Source of the DNA: Thermoplasmata archaeon
GTDB lineage: Archaea > Thermoplasmatota > E2 > DHVEG-1 > B8-G13
Length of the DNA: 18,656 bases
Direction of reading: 5' to 3'
Assembly: GCA_003649745.1 (NCBI GenBank)
Contig: QMST01000001.1
Location: forward strand, 1 to 18,656
The position numbers and the translations under genes were made by a program. Positions 6,249 to 16,499 of the stretch are shown piece by piece (the first letter of the stretch is position 1; each line of letters starts with the position of its first letter). Below the pieces are notes generated by a model. That model saw only the letters and a list, made by a program, of their open reading frames with translations. It made no database searches and was not told the DNA's origin.

Positions 6249-7718
6249 TTATCCCTTAACCATTCCTAATGGCAGAAGTTTTGCAACTTTTAAAGAAAGT
6301 TTTGCATTATGAGTAACGTTGACAACTTCTCCTACATCTTTATATGCATCTGGTGATTCTTCAGCTAATACTTTTAAACTAGCAGGATGAGCATAAATAC
6401 CTTTCTGCTCAAGCTGTTTCAAGATATTTTCTCCACGCCATCTTCTAAGTGCTTCGTGTCTAGATAAAACTCTACCAGCGCCATGGCAGGTAGATCCAAA
6501 GCTTTCTTCTGCCTCAGTTGTTCCCTTAAGTAAGTAGCTCTCAGTTCCCATATCTCCAGGTATAAGGACAGGTTGACCCACATTCCTGTATTTTAAAGGA
6601 ATTTCTCTTCTCCCTGGGCCGAAACTACGAGTAGCTCCTTTTCTATGGACATATACTTTTCTTTTTTTCCCATCGACTATATGTTCCTCTACTTTCGCAA
6701 TGTTATGGCAGACATCATAGACAACATTCATATCCATGTCTTCTGCTTTTCTACCAAGTATTTTTTCAAAAGACTCTCTCACCCAATGAAGAATCATTTG
6801 TCTATTTGTCCATGCGAAATTTGCAGCACATGCCATTGCCTTGAAATATTTTTCTGCCTCTACAGAGTCTACTGGTGCACATGCAAGTTGTTTATCAGGA
6901 AGCTGGATGTTGTATTTTTTCACAGCGTTTTCTAACACCCTTAGATAATCACTGCATATCTGATGACCACATCCTCTGGAACCAGTGTGTATCATCACAA
7001 CTATCTGACCTATCTCATTGATCCCAAAAACCTTAGCAGCATCTTTATCATAAATCTCGTTAACCTTTTGTATCTCCAGAAAATGATTACCAGCACCAAG
7101 AGAACCCAGCTGAGATTTTCCTCTTTCTTTTGCCCTATCAGAGACAAGAGATGCATCAGCATGTTTAAAACAACCGTTTTCTTCTAAGTATTCTAGATCC
7201 CTCTCCCATCCATAACCATTTTCTACAGCCCAGCGTGCACCCATTTCTAAAACATCTTCGAGTTCTCTTTTACTTAGTCTTACCTTTGCTTGAGACCCTA
7301 GACCAGATGGTACATTTTTGAATAATTCATCTATAAGCAGACGAATAGTTTTTCTATCAATATCACTAATATGTAAATTAGTTCTGACTAAACGAACACC
7401 ACAGTTTATATCAAATCCCACACCACCGGGTGAAATTACACCCTCCTCAGCGTCGGTTGCAGCTACTCCTCCTATTGGAAATCCATAACCCCAGTGGATA
7501 TCAGGCATCGCCAATGACTTACCAACTATACCTGGCAGGGTAGCAACATTTGCAACCTGCTCAGGGGCGTTGTCTTTCTTTATCTCGTCTATCATTTTCT
7601 CTGATGCATAAATAACTGCAGATGTCCTCATCTGCAAATTTCCTTTTTCACCCTTGTAACTCTTTGGTATCTCCCATCTGTAATCATCTATTTTATTTAG
7701 AGGTCCTTCCCATACCAT
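6249..7718 (-). CDS. rtcB: RNA-splicing ligase RtcB
   Basis: A 489-residue tRNA-splicing ligase that joins RNA ends with 2',3'-cyclic phosphate or 3'-phosphate to 5'-OH ends, using GTP and Mn2+; in archaea it seals tRNA exon halves after intron removal. The metal ligands and nucleophile can be placed: D103 and C106 in [13 protein letters not shown]212 in GAGNHFLE, H244 in [10 protein letters not shown]338 in YDVCHNIA, and the guanylylated H412 in STCHGAGR. These sit at a near-constant offset of 8-10 from the Pyrococcus horikoshii residues. No intein is present, although archaeal rtcB genes often carry one. The ATG is preceded by AGGTGA at 7-nt spacing. No archease gene is next to it. The gene downstream on the minus strand is the PAC2 cluster. 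Confidence 0.97.
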   Translation of the reverse strand: MVWEGPLNKIDDYRWEIPKSYKGEKGNLQMRTSAVIYASEKMIDEIKKDNAPEQVANVATLPGIVGKSLAMPDIHWGYGFPIGGVAATDAEEGVISPGGVGFDINCGVRLVRTNLHISDIDRKTIRLLIDELFKNVPSGLGSQAKVRLSKRELEDVLEMGARWAVENGYGWERDLEYLEENGCFKHADASLVSDRAKERGKSQLGSLGAGNHFLEIQKVNEIYDKDAAKVFGINEIGQIVVMIHTGSRGCGHQICSDYLRVLENAVKKYNIQLPDKQLACAPVDSVEAEKYFKAMACAANFAWTNRQMILHWVRESFEKILGRKAEDMDMNVVYDVCHNIAKVEEHIVDGKKRKVYVHRKGATRSFGPGRREIPLKYRNVGQPVLIPGDMGTESYLLKGTTEAEESFGSTCHGAGRVLSRHEALRRWRGENILKQLEQKGIYAHPASLKVLAEESPDAYKDVGEVVNVTHNAKLSLKVAKLLPLGMVKG

Positions 7719-7785
7719 TTTTTCTTCACCTAGAGATAATATGCAGCAAATGCTTTTAAAAAAGAAATTGAAAAATAAAAATATT

Positions 7786-8607
7786 TTATTTGTTACTCCT
7801 TTTTAAATATGGCATTCCACTTCTCTTATTTATCGCAACCTTGTAACCATCAGGTAAAACACAACGTTTTCCACTCTTTGGTTTTTTCCTGCTGAAGAAA
7901 TATATCGTTTGAACCTTCCCGCTTTTTAGCTTCACCTCTTTCATGTATAACCGGTAGCCATTTTTCTCATAATACTCCTCTTTCTTCTTCCCAGCCAGTC
8001 TAAGATAAGGCATACCGCTTCTCTTGTTCATCCTGACCTCATAACCATCTGGTAGCGGAGAAGGTGTTCCACTCTTCGGTTTTCTTTTGCTGAAGAAATA
8101 TATTGTTTGAACTTTTCCACTTCTTAGCTCCACATCCTTTTTGTACAATGTATAACCTTTAACTGTGAGAGGAGTCTCTGCTTCAACCCATTCTGGTGTT
8201 TCTTCCTCAGCTCTCCACTCTGGTATTTCCTCAGTCTTCCATTCCTCAACAACTTCTACTTTCGGAAACTCTGTTTTTTCCACCCGTGGTATAACCTTTA
8301 TAAACTCAGGTTCTTCTACTTCGCTTTTAATGATTTCTATCTCAACAGTGCTTTTTTTCTCCTCCTCTACTTTTTCCTCCTTTGGTTCTTCCTTCTTAGC
8401 ATATATCTCTACTTTTGGTCTTAGAGAATAGGGTAAATCAGATGCCATTAACAATGTCTCCTCACTCAAAGTAGAATCTCTACCATAAAGTCTCTCATAA
8501 ACAGATCTTATATACCTATCATCATAAAAACCCTCTTCTGCCTCAGGTGGAAAATCAAGAATCTTCTTCAACCTATCAACTTCGCCTTCGCCAAATCTCT
8601 TCCACAT
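7786..8607 (-). CDS. Protein of unknown function with a tandem-duplicated C-terminal domain
   Basis: A 273-residue cytoplasmic-looking protein in three parts. Residues 1-66 are a globular N-terminus of no family I recognise (start [13 protein letters not shown]). Residues 67-147 are an acidic, Glu/Lys/Pro/Val-rich linker in which E-x-x-EW units recur ([16 protein letters not shown]). Residues 151-204 and 217-270 are two copies of one small beta-rich domain: [23 protein letters not shown], [18 protein letters not shown]. The copies are about 66 residues apart and remain similar at DNA level (7798-7959 and 7996-8157), suggesting a fairly recent duplication. I recall short bacterial and archaeal proteins made of a single such unit, of unknown function. 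There is no SD; a TATA-like TTATTAATA near 8634-8642 suggests a short or absent leader. It diverges from pyrB. Confidence 0.8.
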   Translation of the reverse strand: MWKRFGEGEVDRLKKILDFPPEAEEGFYDDRYIRSVYERLYGRDSTLSEETLLMASDLPYSLRPKVEIYAKKEEPKEEKVEEEKKSTVEIEIIKSEVEEPEFIKVIPRVEKTEFPKVEVVEEWKTEEIPEWRAEEETPEWVEAETPLTVKGYTLYKKDVELRSGKVQTIYFFSKRKPKSGTPSPLPDGYEVRMNKRSGMPYLRLAGKKKEEYYEKNGYRLYMKEVKLKSGKVQTIYFFSRKKPKSGKRCVLPDGYKVAINKRSGMPYLKRSNK

Positions 8608-10108
<1,501 letters not shown>

Positions 10109-10119
10109 AAAAACAAAAT

Positions 10120-11418
10120 TTATTTTCTTCTTATCTCCTCAAGAATCTCCTTAGCTCTATCCAGTCTAACTTTTTTCTCCTCCACCATTTTCCTAGCGAT
10201 AATGTCTATCTCATCGCCTTTTGCACCAGCCATCACTGCAATGTTTTTAGCATGCAATGACATATGACCACGTTGAATACCCTCAACGGCTAATGCTCTT
10301 AATGCTGCGAGATTCTGCGCCAGACCCACGCTTGCTATCACACATGCGAGCTCATTTGCATTTTTCACACCAAGGATTTTTCTACACAACTTGGTAAGAG
10401 GGTTAACAGAGGCAGCGCCGCCAACGGTTCCAATTGCAAGAGGAATCTCTATCTCTCCAACCAGATCTCCTCTCCTATTTTTCCAATATCTTGTCAAAGG
10501 TTTATACCTACCATATCTTGCTGCATACGCATGTGCACCCGCCTCAACAGCTCGCCAATCATTGCCAACTGCTATAACAACAGCATCTACACCATTCATT
10601 ATACCCTTGTTATGTGTTGCAGCCCTATATGGATCAGCATCAGCAAAAGCATAAGCCTCTAGAATCCCATCAACCACTTCACTACCGCCAAGTGCGTTTT
10701 TATCAAAAACAGCTGTAGCATATGCAAGCCTTTTATCAGCAAGATTTGAAATAATCCTCAATCTTACTTTTCCACCAGTGATTTCCTCCACAAGTGGTGC
10801 AACAGCTTCACACATAGTGTTAACAGCATTCGCACCCATGGCATCTTTTACATCCACAAGTAAATGAACAATCAACATCTCTCCAGAAGAGGTTTTTATA
10901 ATCCTTGTCTCTAGATCCTTTGCACCACCACCTAGGCCTACTAAAACCTTATCCTGCTCATTAGCCATATTTAAAATCTCATCTTTTTGTTTCCTTACCG
11001 CGAGCATAGCATCTGCTAACTTACTCTCACCCTGGATGCCAACTACCTGAATCTGCCCAATCATTATCGACTCACTAGCCCTAGCTTTAAACCCACCGTT
11101 AACACGTGCAACCTTAGCAGCGTTACTCGCCGCAGCCACCACACTACTCTCCTCTATAACCATAGGTATCAGATAGTCTCTCTCGTTGATCAAAAAATTC
11201 ACAGCAACACCCAATGGAAGATCAAATGTGCCAATAACATTTTCAATCATCATATCAGCTGTTTTTAAATCAAGACCAGTACCAGGTTTACTATCTATTA
11301 ATAAAAGTTTTTTTTCCTCCTCAGTAAGATTCGCAAAATCCGCTACAAACTCCAACCGTTTCTTCACAGATAGCTTGTAAAATCCAGAGACTCTAGATGT
11401 TCTAACCTGTTCAACCAT
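10120..11418 (-). CDS. hmgA: Hydroxymethylglutaryl-CoA reductase, class II
   Basis: Converts HMG-CoA to mevalonate, the committing step for archaeal isoprenoid lipids. The sequence is class II (bacterial-type), as in Pseudomonas mevalonii: SRVSGFYKLS near the N-terminus, MIENVIGTFDLPLGVAVNF, DAMGANAVNTM and HNKGIMNG. With numbering from the ATG used here, the catalytic residues are E90 (VIEESSVV), K271 (THNKGI), D287 (GNDWRA) and H385 (RGHMSLH), at constant offset from E83, K267, D283 and H381. An Asp in NEQDKVL (D156) aligns with P. mevalonii D146, which favours NAD(H). I chose the ATG at 11418; an in-frame GTG at 11433 would add 5 residues but AGGA directly abuts it, and a TATA-like GTTTAAAG near 11450 would start transcription after it. 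Length 432 is normal. Confidence 0.95.
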   Translation of the reverse strand: MVEQVRTSRVSGFYKLSVKKRLEFVADFANLTEEEKKLLLIDSKPGTGLDLKTADMMIENVIGTFDLPLGVAVNFLINERDYLIPMVIEESSVVAAASNAAKVARVNGGFKARASESIMIGQIQVVGIQGESKLADAMLAVRKQKDEILNMANEQDKVLVGLGGGAKDLETRIIKTSSGEMLIVHLLVDVKDAMGANAVNTMCEAVAPLVEEITGGKVRLRIISNLADKRLAYATAVFDKNALGGSEVVDGILEAYAFADADPYRAATHNKGIMNGVDAVVIAVGNDWRAVEAGAHAYAARYGRYKPLTRYWKNRRGDLVGEIEIPLAIGTVGGAASVNPLTKLCRKILGVKNANELACVIASVGLAQNLAALRALAVEGIQRGHMSLHAKNIAVMAGAKGDEIDIIARKMVEEKKVRLDRAKEILEEIRRK

Positions 11419-11769
11419 CTTTATCAGTTTCACTCCTATTATCTTTCTTTAAACTGTTTGTAGATAAACTGTAATGTTTTTAACGGTTTTGAATTTTTTA
11501 CTTATTTGCACCAAAAAATGGTGTAACAAAAATTATCACACCAAGGTAAAGACAGTATCATCCCAAAAAAATTTTACCATAACCTAAAGTTATAAGATAA
11601 AACCCGTAGCAAGATAGACAGCAGCCCTATGATGTTGAAGCACATACCTAACTAGGGTATATTTTTCACAAAGATCGATAAGTTTCATGTAAATAACAGC
11701 ATAAAACCATGCTATAAAACCCTTCATGTTAAGATATCAACGGATAAAAAAATAATGTTATTCAACTTT
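11419..11769. other. Spacer between HMG-CoA reductase and TgtA genes
   Basis: About 350 bases with no convincing gene. It contains the HMG-CoA reductase promoter (TATA-like GTTTAAAG near 11450, minus strand), a short hairpin TTGCACC/GGTGTAA (11506-11526, one G-T pair), and a 45-codon minus-strand ORF (11590-11727) with a hydrophobic N-terminal half but no SD. T-rich stretches just after the tgtA stop on the minus strand are weak. Nothing resembles a tRNA or C/D-box RNA. Confidence 0.5.
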
Positions 11770-13716
11770 TTATTTTTTTAGATTTTTTTCTCTTGTTTTA
11801 ACAGCAACTCCATAGTTAAAAGACAACATCTCCAACCGATTGAGTAGAGATCTTCCAACTGCTAGCAGTCTATCATTTTCATCAACAATAAGGCATTCAT
11901 CCAAAGGTCTTAACCCTGGGTCACACTCTACAACAAACTTGGAAAAAACATTTTTTCCATCCAGTATAAACTCTCTGCATTCATTTCTAACAACAACTCT
12001 TAGCTGAGGATAGTTGAAAAACCTATGTAGTCTTCTAGCACCAGCTATTTTTAGCGTAAACAAACCATCAGATGCACGCATAGAAATTACATGTTCCTTG
12101 TCTGAGTAAATATTCCGTATCTTCCCAGTACTCTTAGATTTTATAAGCTCTATTTTTCCCTTCAAAAGAGCCATATCTGCATCTTTACCAAACTGCATAC
12201 AAATAGTTGAGACGACTCGTCTCAAATCAAGGTCTCTTTTTCCTTTTTCACCAGATAAATCAGTGTATTTAGGCAAATCCTCTATAGATATGATTTCAAA
12301 ACCATCTAAAAATTTCCTGAGCAATTTTTTACACACAGATTTTGTCTCGTTATCGACTTCATTTGGCATTATTGATTGAGCTATTGGATACATTTCATCC
12401 AATTCAATAGGAACCGGGCCTAATTTGGAGTCAACAACAACATTGATTTTATTTGGAAGTCTCTGAATAACATGTTTATAGTATCTAGAAAAAGGTTTCC
12501 TACTCTCAGGTACAACAACAATCTTATCATAATAGTTTTTTCTCTTATACCTGTCAAAAAGTCTATTATGGTACCTATATATTATGGGTCTGTGTATGGT
12601 ATGTCTACCAGTGTAGAACAATGCTCTTTTTTTACTAATGGGTTCAAAGAGCTCAAGCCATTTTTTATATTTCCTTTTCTCTAACACTCTAAGAGCATCC
12701 ATCAGATAAGGGTTTGAAGTGGCTTTTCTCTCAACAAGCTCCCATAGATTTCCATCTTTTATCGCCTGTCTTATTTTCTTTATTTCACCAAAACTCACAT
12801 ACAGGTTATGTTCAGCTAGAAGTCTAAAACGTTCCTTTTTACTCATTGTTTTTAACTCTCTAGCTGTATGTTTACTACAAACCGGGCAGGTACATGGGAG
12901 CTCATCAAACTCATCTAGTTTTAAAGTCCCCCATGGCATAATTAGTCTATCATCATCTGCATATTTTGCATAGGCTGAGGAATCAAAAAAATCACAACCC
13001 AGAGCAACTGCTAAGGGAAATATAAGGGGATGACCAGCTCCGAAAAGATGCACAGGTTTAGATGGATCTAAGCCCATTTTTGATGAGATAATAACCTCAG
13101 CAAGTTTCTCATATTGTTGGTTCTCCATGAGAGGAACTACGCCACCTATAGGATAAAAATCACTGTCTAATTTACTGATCTCTCTAGCACATCTCTCTCT
13201 AAGCTTTTGATAAACTGATCCTTGGATGGTACAAGCCAAAAACATTTCTCCTTTAAACTTTATGCTCTCCCGCGCCCTTTTTATTGTCTCTTCAACATTT
13301 TCTTCAGCACTCTCAAGAGTTTCATCTGGAAGTGTGAAAACATCTAATATAGTTCCAACATCGCTGCCTATATCCCTCTGGAATTTTACTATCTCAATGG
13401 GGTCAATATTAACCTCCCCATAAACATAGGATTGAAATGTTCCAGAATCTGTCATAAGAGGGCCATCAAAACCTAGGAGCCTATGAACACCCTCTGCTAA
13501 TGCCTTTTCTCTTAACTCCCTGTTTTTATAAATGATATACGAGTTTGTTATGATCATCTCTGCATGAAACCTGTTCATCATCTCCCTAGGTGTAATAATG
13601 GTTTTATTAGGGTTGATAACAGGTAGCAAAGCAGGTGTTTCCACGATGCCATGTTTTGTTTTAAACTTGCATATTCTCCCAGCACAGTCTCTATATTTTA
13701 TCTCAAATTCTACCAC
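11770..13716 (-). CDS. tgtA: tRNA-guanine(15) transglycosylase (archaeosine)
   Basis: A 648-residue archaeal enzyme that swaps guanine-15 in the tRNA D-loop for preQ0, the first tRNA-level step of archaeosine synthesis. The catalytic TIM-barrel spans about 1-340: D90 in MTDSGTFQSY, GGVVPLM at 191-197, and D245 in FFDSSAYAKYADDDR, equivalent to the catalytic aspartates. The zinc site is C275, C277, C280 (CTCPVC) and H303 (LAEHNLYV). The C-terminal part (about 340-560) is archaea-specific, and residues 565-642 form a PUA domain (RVVVRNECREFI...). All domains are on one chain; some archaea split them. The start is a GTG at 13716 with GGTGA at 7-nt spacing. Length is slightly above the 580-residue Pyrococcus enzyme. 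Confidence 0.96.
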   Translation of the reverse strand: MVEFEIKYRDCAGRICKFKTKHGIVETPALLPVINPNKTIITPREMMNRFHAEMIITNSYIIYKNRELREKALAEGVHRLLGFDGPLMTDSGTFQSYVYGEVNIDPIEIVKFQRDIGSDVGTILDVFTLPDETLESAEENVEETIKRARESIKFKGEMFLACTIQGSVYQKLRERCAREISKLDSDFYPIGGVVPLMENQQYEKLAEVIISSKMGLDPSKPVHLFGAGHPLIFPLAVALGCDFFDSSAYAKYADDDRLIMPWGTLKLDEFDELPCTCPVCSKHTARELKTMSKKERFRLLAEHNLYVSFGEIKKIRQAIKDGNLWELVERKATSNPYLMDALRVLEKRKYKKWLELFEPISKKRALFYTGRHTIHRPIIYRYHNRLFDRYKRKNYYDKIVVVPESRKPFSRYYKHVIQRLPNKINVVVDSKLGPVPIELDEMYPIAQSIMPNEVDNETKSVCKKLLRKFLDGFEIISIEDLPKYTDLSGEKGKRDLDLRRVVSTICMQFGKDADMALLKGKIELIKSKSTGKIRNIYSDKEHVISMRASDGLFTLKIAGARRLHRFFNYPQLRVVVRNECREFILDGKNVFSKFVVECDPGLRPLDECLIVDENDRLLAVGRSLLNRLEMLSFNYGVAVKTREKNLKK

Positions 13717-13894
13717 ACTATTTCACCCTGATACCAATAAGCCTGTTGATTTTTTATTACAATGTTTTCTTAAGATTAAATTCTTTTCCTAATTTTAATG
13801 ATGTATATCACTCCATATCTTTTATGAATCTATTATAATAAAAATTTAAATAATATAAAGAATATTATGGGAATGTCTTTAAAAATCTAAAATA

Positions 13895-13919
13895 TTATAA
13901 ATTATCGATAAATTTATAA
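13895..13919. repeat. AT-rich palindrome upstream of the exported-protein gene
   Basis: TTATAAATT (13895-13903) and AATTTATAA (13911-13919) are perfectly complementary around ATCGATA, 66 bp before the ATG of the gene at 13985. It also overlaps TATA-like sequence. It could be an operator, but in such AT-rich DNA palindromes arise often by chance. Confidence 0.4.
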
Positions 13920-13984
13920 ATTATTATACATATACATATCAATTAGAGTTAAAAAACCTTGTTTATGGGGGTTAAAAATAAAAA

Positions 13985-14731
13985 ATGAAAAAAACAAGCA
14001 AAAAATTAGCAATATGCCTAGCAGCAGTATTTTTAGTATCAGCACTTGTACCAGCTACAAGTAGCACAACTCTAAAGGTAGAAAAGAAAATAGCACAAGA
14101 GAACAAACTCGTGAATGTAGAATTCTCATTTTTTAGAGCAAACGGCATGGTGGATACAATAACGAAAAAATTAACACAGCAACAAGCAGAAAAACTAGCA
14201 AATATAATAGAGTCCTTTAATAAAGCACTGTCAAGAGCAAATAACAAGAGAGAGATAAAAGCAGTATTTGATGATTTCCTTGGACAGTTGAGCATATTTG
14301 GGTTTTTATCAGATGCCCTACATGAAATGTTGTGTTGGACAGGGAGTTTCATCACAGGTGGTTTACCTCCACTAATGCCTGGATTGTTACCACCAAAAAC
14401 AGTTTGGCATCTAGGCGGTTTTATACAAAGCTTTGGTGCAGGCAGGGTAGACATACCATATTATGGTAGTAGAGTCTCATCAAAAGGTGTACTCCTGAGA
14501 CCAATATGGTGGCAGTATGGAGTCTTTGCTTTCACAAAAATAAGAGATGCTCATTTGATCATGCCAAGAGTTGATACATATCTACTATTTGGTAGACACA
14601 GTGGTTTCATGCTTGGATTTGTAGGTCTTTATATAAAGATCCCAAGGTTGATACTTAGAGATATACATTTCTTCCTTGGATGGTCTCCACTGATTAGAAC
14701 AACAGACTATGGTTTGTCATCCTGGCTATAA
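13985..14731 (+). CDS. Exported protein of unknown function
   Basis: A 248-residue protein with a clear signal peptide (MKKTSKK, hydrophobic residues 8-21, cleavage near LVPATSS). Residues 28-105 contain a strand followed by a helical region (KKLTQQQAEKLANIIESFNK, and KREIKAVFDDFLGQL). Residues 110-170 are Gly/Pro-rich (GGLPPLMPGLLPP). Residues 180-248 are strand-like and aromatic, with FMLGFVGLYIKIP (208-220) and HFFLGWSPLI. Only one Cys in the mature part (C117). I do not recognise a family, and no catalytic motif is seen. The location is presumably the cell surface or outside. A G-rich stretch GGGGGT lies about 12 nt before the ATG, rather far for an SD. The 3' end shares a strong hairpin with convergent nadX. 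Confidence 0.75.
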   Translation: MKKTSKKLAICLAAVFLVSALVPATSSTTLKVEKKIAQENKLVNVEFSFFRANGMVDTITKKLTQQQAEKLANIIESFNKALSRANNKREIKAVFDDFLGQLSIFGFLSDALHEMLCWTGSFITGGLPPLMPGLLPPKTVWHLGGFIQSFGAGRVDIPYYGSRVSSKGVLLRPIWWQYGVFAFTKIRDAHLIMPRVDTYLLFGRHSGFMLGFVGLYIKIPRLILRDIHFFLGWSPLIRTTDYGLSSWL

Positions 14732-14742
14732 AAAAACTTTAA

Positions 14743-14771
14743 ACTAGACCCCTATCTGAATAGGGTCTAGT
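14743..14771 (+). terminator. Hairpin terminator between convergent genes
   Basis: ACTAGACCC (14743-14751) pairs perfectly with GGGTCTAGT (14763-14771), and after a bulged C the stem can extend with TAT/ATA around a CTGA loop. On the plus strand TATCTTTTT follows, as in an intrinsic terminator. The hairpin begins 12 nt after the plus-strand stop and includes the stop and last codons of nadX on the other strand. Confidence 0.6.
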
Positions 14772-15511
14772 ATCTTTTTAATTGTTGCTATAGCAGATAG
14801 AGAAGCCATATAACTGCTTCTAGGATTATTTGGATTTGGCATATTCTCTATTTCAGCCCTTAATCTACCAAACTCTCCATGTGCCAGTATTTTATGACTG
14901 TTTCTAGTCACAACTGGGTCAGCTATTATTTTAACAGTTGTTCTATCAAACCCAACGCCAGCCAAGGATAAACAAGCAGCTACATTGATATTCCTTGGAA
15001 ATCTTTTAACAGCTTCTCTCGCATTTCCCTCAAAAATTATTGTTCTCTTATTATATCTCCTACCGAAAGCCCCTGGTGGTTTAGTGGTTACTAAGGTAAC
15101 ATAATCTAGTTTTGCCATGCTTGCTGCTTTTACACCATCTATGCCACATGCTGCCCCAGATGGAAGATGAATCTTACATTTATTCTCCCTTGCCAGTTTT
15201 ATAAGTTTTTCTCTCAGTCTATCATCAAACAATGCTCCTATCGTCATTATTATCAAATCCTTACCAGCTCTCAGTACTCTCTCGCCATACTCTGCAACTG
15301 CTTTCTGCGATGCAGCCTCAAAAACAACATCTACTTCATCAAGAAAATCTTCTACTCTTTTCACCTCAGCTTTTTTAACCTTTTTATATAGAGATTTAGC
15401 TTTATCCTCATCAATATCATAGAGATAAATTTTTTCTATTTCCTCCATTTTATCAATTGCTAAAGCTACATCAGTTCCTATTGCTCCACATCCTATTATC
15501 CCTATATTCAT
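14744..15511 (-). CDS. nadX: L-aspartate dehydrogenase
   Basis: A 255-residue NAD(P)-dependent enzyme that oxidises L-aspartate to iminoaspartate, the first step of de novo NAD synthesis in organisms without NadB. The Rossmann motif GCGAIG is at 7-12; YDIDEDKA follows the second strand. Family hallmarks: LPSGAACGIDG at 116-126, TTKPPGAF at 142-149, NINVAAC at 174-180, ADPVVTRNSH with the likely catalytic H206, and NPNNPRSS at 226-233. The ATG has GGGGTAAT upstream at about 4-nt spacing. It diverges from nadC across an 87-bp promoter region, so the two are probably co-regulated; nadA (quinolinate synthase), which would use the product, is not in this window. Confidence 0.95.
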   Translation of the reverse strand: MNIGIIGCGAIGTDVALAIDKMEEIEKIYLYDIDEDKAKSLYKKVKKAEVKRVEDFLDEVDVVFEAASQKAVAEYGERVLRAGKDLIIMTIGALFDDRLREKLIKLARENKCKIHLPSGAACGIDGVKAASMAKLDYVTLVTTKPPGAFGRRYNKRTIIFEGNAREAVKRFPRNINVAACLSLAGVGFDRTTVKIIADPVVTRNSHKILAHGEFGRLRAEIENMPNPNNPRSSYMASLSAIATIKKILDPIQIGV

Positions 15512-15598
15512 TTTAATTACCCCTTAAAAGCAAAAAACTTTTTTTTGCTAAAATTTCAATATGTTTAATAGGTATAAAAAGTATATTATTTTTAGACC
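15512..15598. promoter_or_regulatory. Divergent nadX/nadC promoter region with palindrome
   Basis: On the plus strand GGTATAAAAA (15571-15580) is a good TATA box about 23 nt before the nadC ATG, implying a leaderless mRNA. On the minus strand a CCTATTAAAC-type box (near 15570) could serve nadX. A perfect 9-bp inverted repeat AGCAAAAAA/TTTTTTGCT (15529-15549, 3-nt spacer) lies between, just before the nadX SD; it could be an operator or a leader hairpin. Confidence 0.5.
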
Positions 15599-16414
15599 AT
15601 GGAGGATATAAAAAACTTTTTAAAAGAGGATTTAGACGAAGTTGGGGACATAACCTCTAATGCATTGTTTACCAATGAAAAAGCAGAGGCATACATTGTT
15701 GCAAAAGAAGATTGTATGGTCGCTGGTTTAGAAGAGGCGAAAACTGTTTTCGAATATCTTGGCGCAGAGGTTTCCCTACTTTGTAAGGACGGTGAATGGG
15801 TGAAAAAAAATCAAAAAATTATGCACATTTCTGGCAAAGCAGTTAGTATACTATCAGGTGAGAGGCTAGCATTGAATTTTATATGTAGAATGAGCGGCAT
15901 AGCAACAGAGACAAATAATTTAATAAAAATCTGTAAAAAAATCAACCCAAGAGTTACTATTGCCGCAACTAGAAAAACAACACCTGGTTTTAGAAAATAT
16001 GAGAAAAAAGCTGTGATGATTGGAGGAGGGGAGCCACACAGGTTTGGATTATATGATGTTGTGATGATAAAAGATAACCATATCCAGATTGTAGGCTCAG
16101 TAGGAGAAGCTATAAAACGTGTCAAAGACAAGATCAGGGATAAAACAATAGAGGTTGAGGTTGAGAATGAGGAAGATGCAATAACTGCTGCGAAGATGAA
16201 CGTAGATGTGATAATGCTTGATAATATGTCTCCTAAAAAAGCAGAGGGAATAACCAAGAAGATTAGAGAAACGAATAAAAATGTTTTGATAGAGGTATCA
16301 GGTGGAATAACACCAGATAACATAAAAGATTACGCAGGGTTTGCAGATAGAATCTCCCTAGGCTACCTGACACATAGTGTAAGAAGCAGGAACTTTTCAC
16401 TTGAGATAATTTAA
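15599..16414 (+). CDS. nadC: Nicotinate-nucleotide pyrophosphorylase (quinolinate phosphoribosyltransferase)
   Basis: A 271-residue QAPRTase that turns quinolinate and PRPP into nicotinate mononucleotide and CO2, the last step of the de novo branch feeding NAD. Key segments: GDITSNALF (16-24), ICRMSGIAT (95-103), TRKTTPG (124-130), GGGEPHRFGLYD (142-153), MIKDNH (156-161), EVEVENEEDA, IMLDNMSP and EVSGGI, carrying the basic residues that bind quinolinate and the phosphate groups. The length is typical. The start ATG is about 23 nt after the TATA box with no SD, so the message is probably leaderless. It diverges from nadX, which makes the iminoaspartate that NadA and NadC then use. Confidence 0.97.
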   Translation: MEDIKNFLKEDLDEVGDITSNALFTNEKAEAYIVAKEDCMVAGLEEAKTVFEYLGAEVSLLCKDGEWVKKNQKIMHISGKAVSILSGERLALNFICRMSGIATETNNLIKICKKINPRVTIAATRKTTPGFRKYEKKAVMIGGGEPHRFGLYDVVMIKDNHIQIVGSVGEAIKRVKDKIRDKTIEVEVENEEDAITAAKMNVDVIMLDNMSPKKAEGITKKIRETNKNVLIEVSGGITPDNIKDYAGFADRISLGYLTHSVRSRNFSLEII

Positions 16415-16499
16415 AAAAGTAAATTTATAATTGTGAAGAGAAATCTTTAATAAACTGATTTTCTATATCAAATATTAAAATCAATTGATTAAAAAACCC

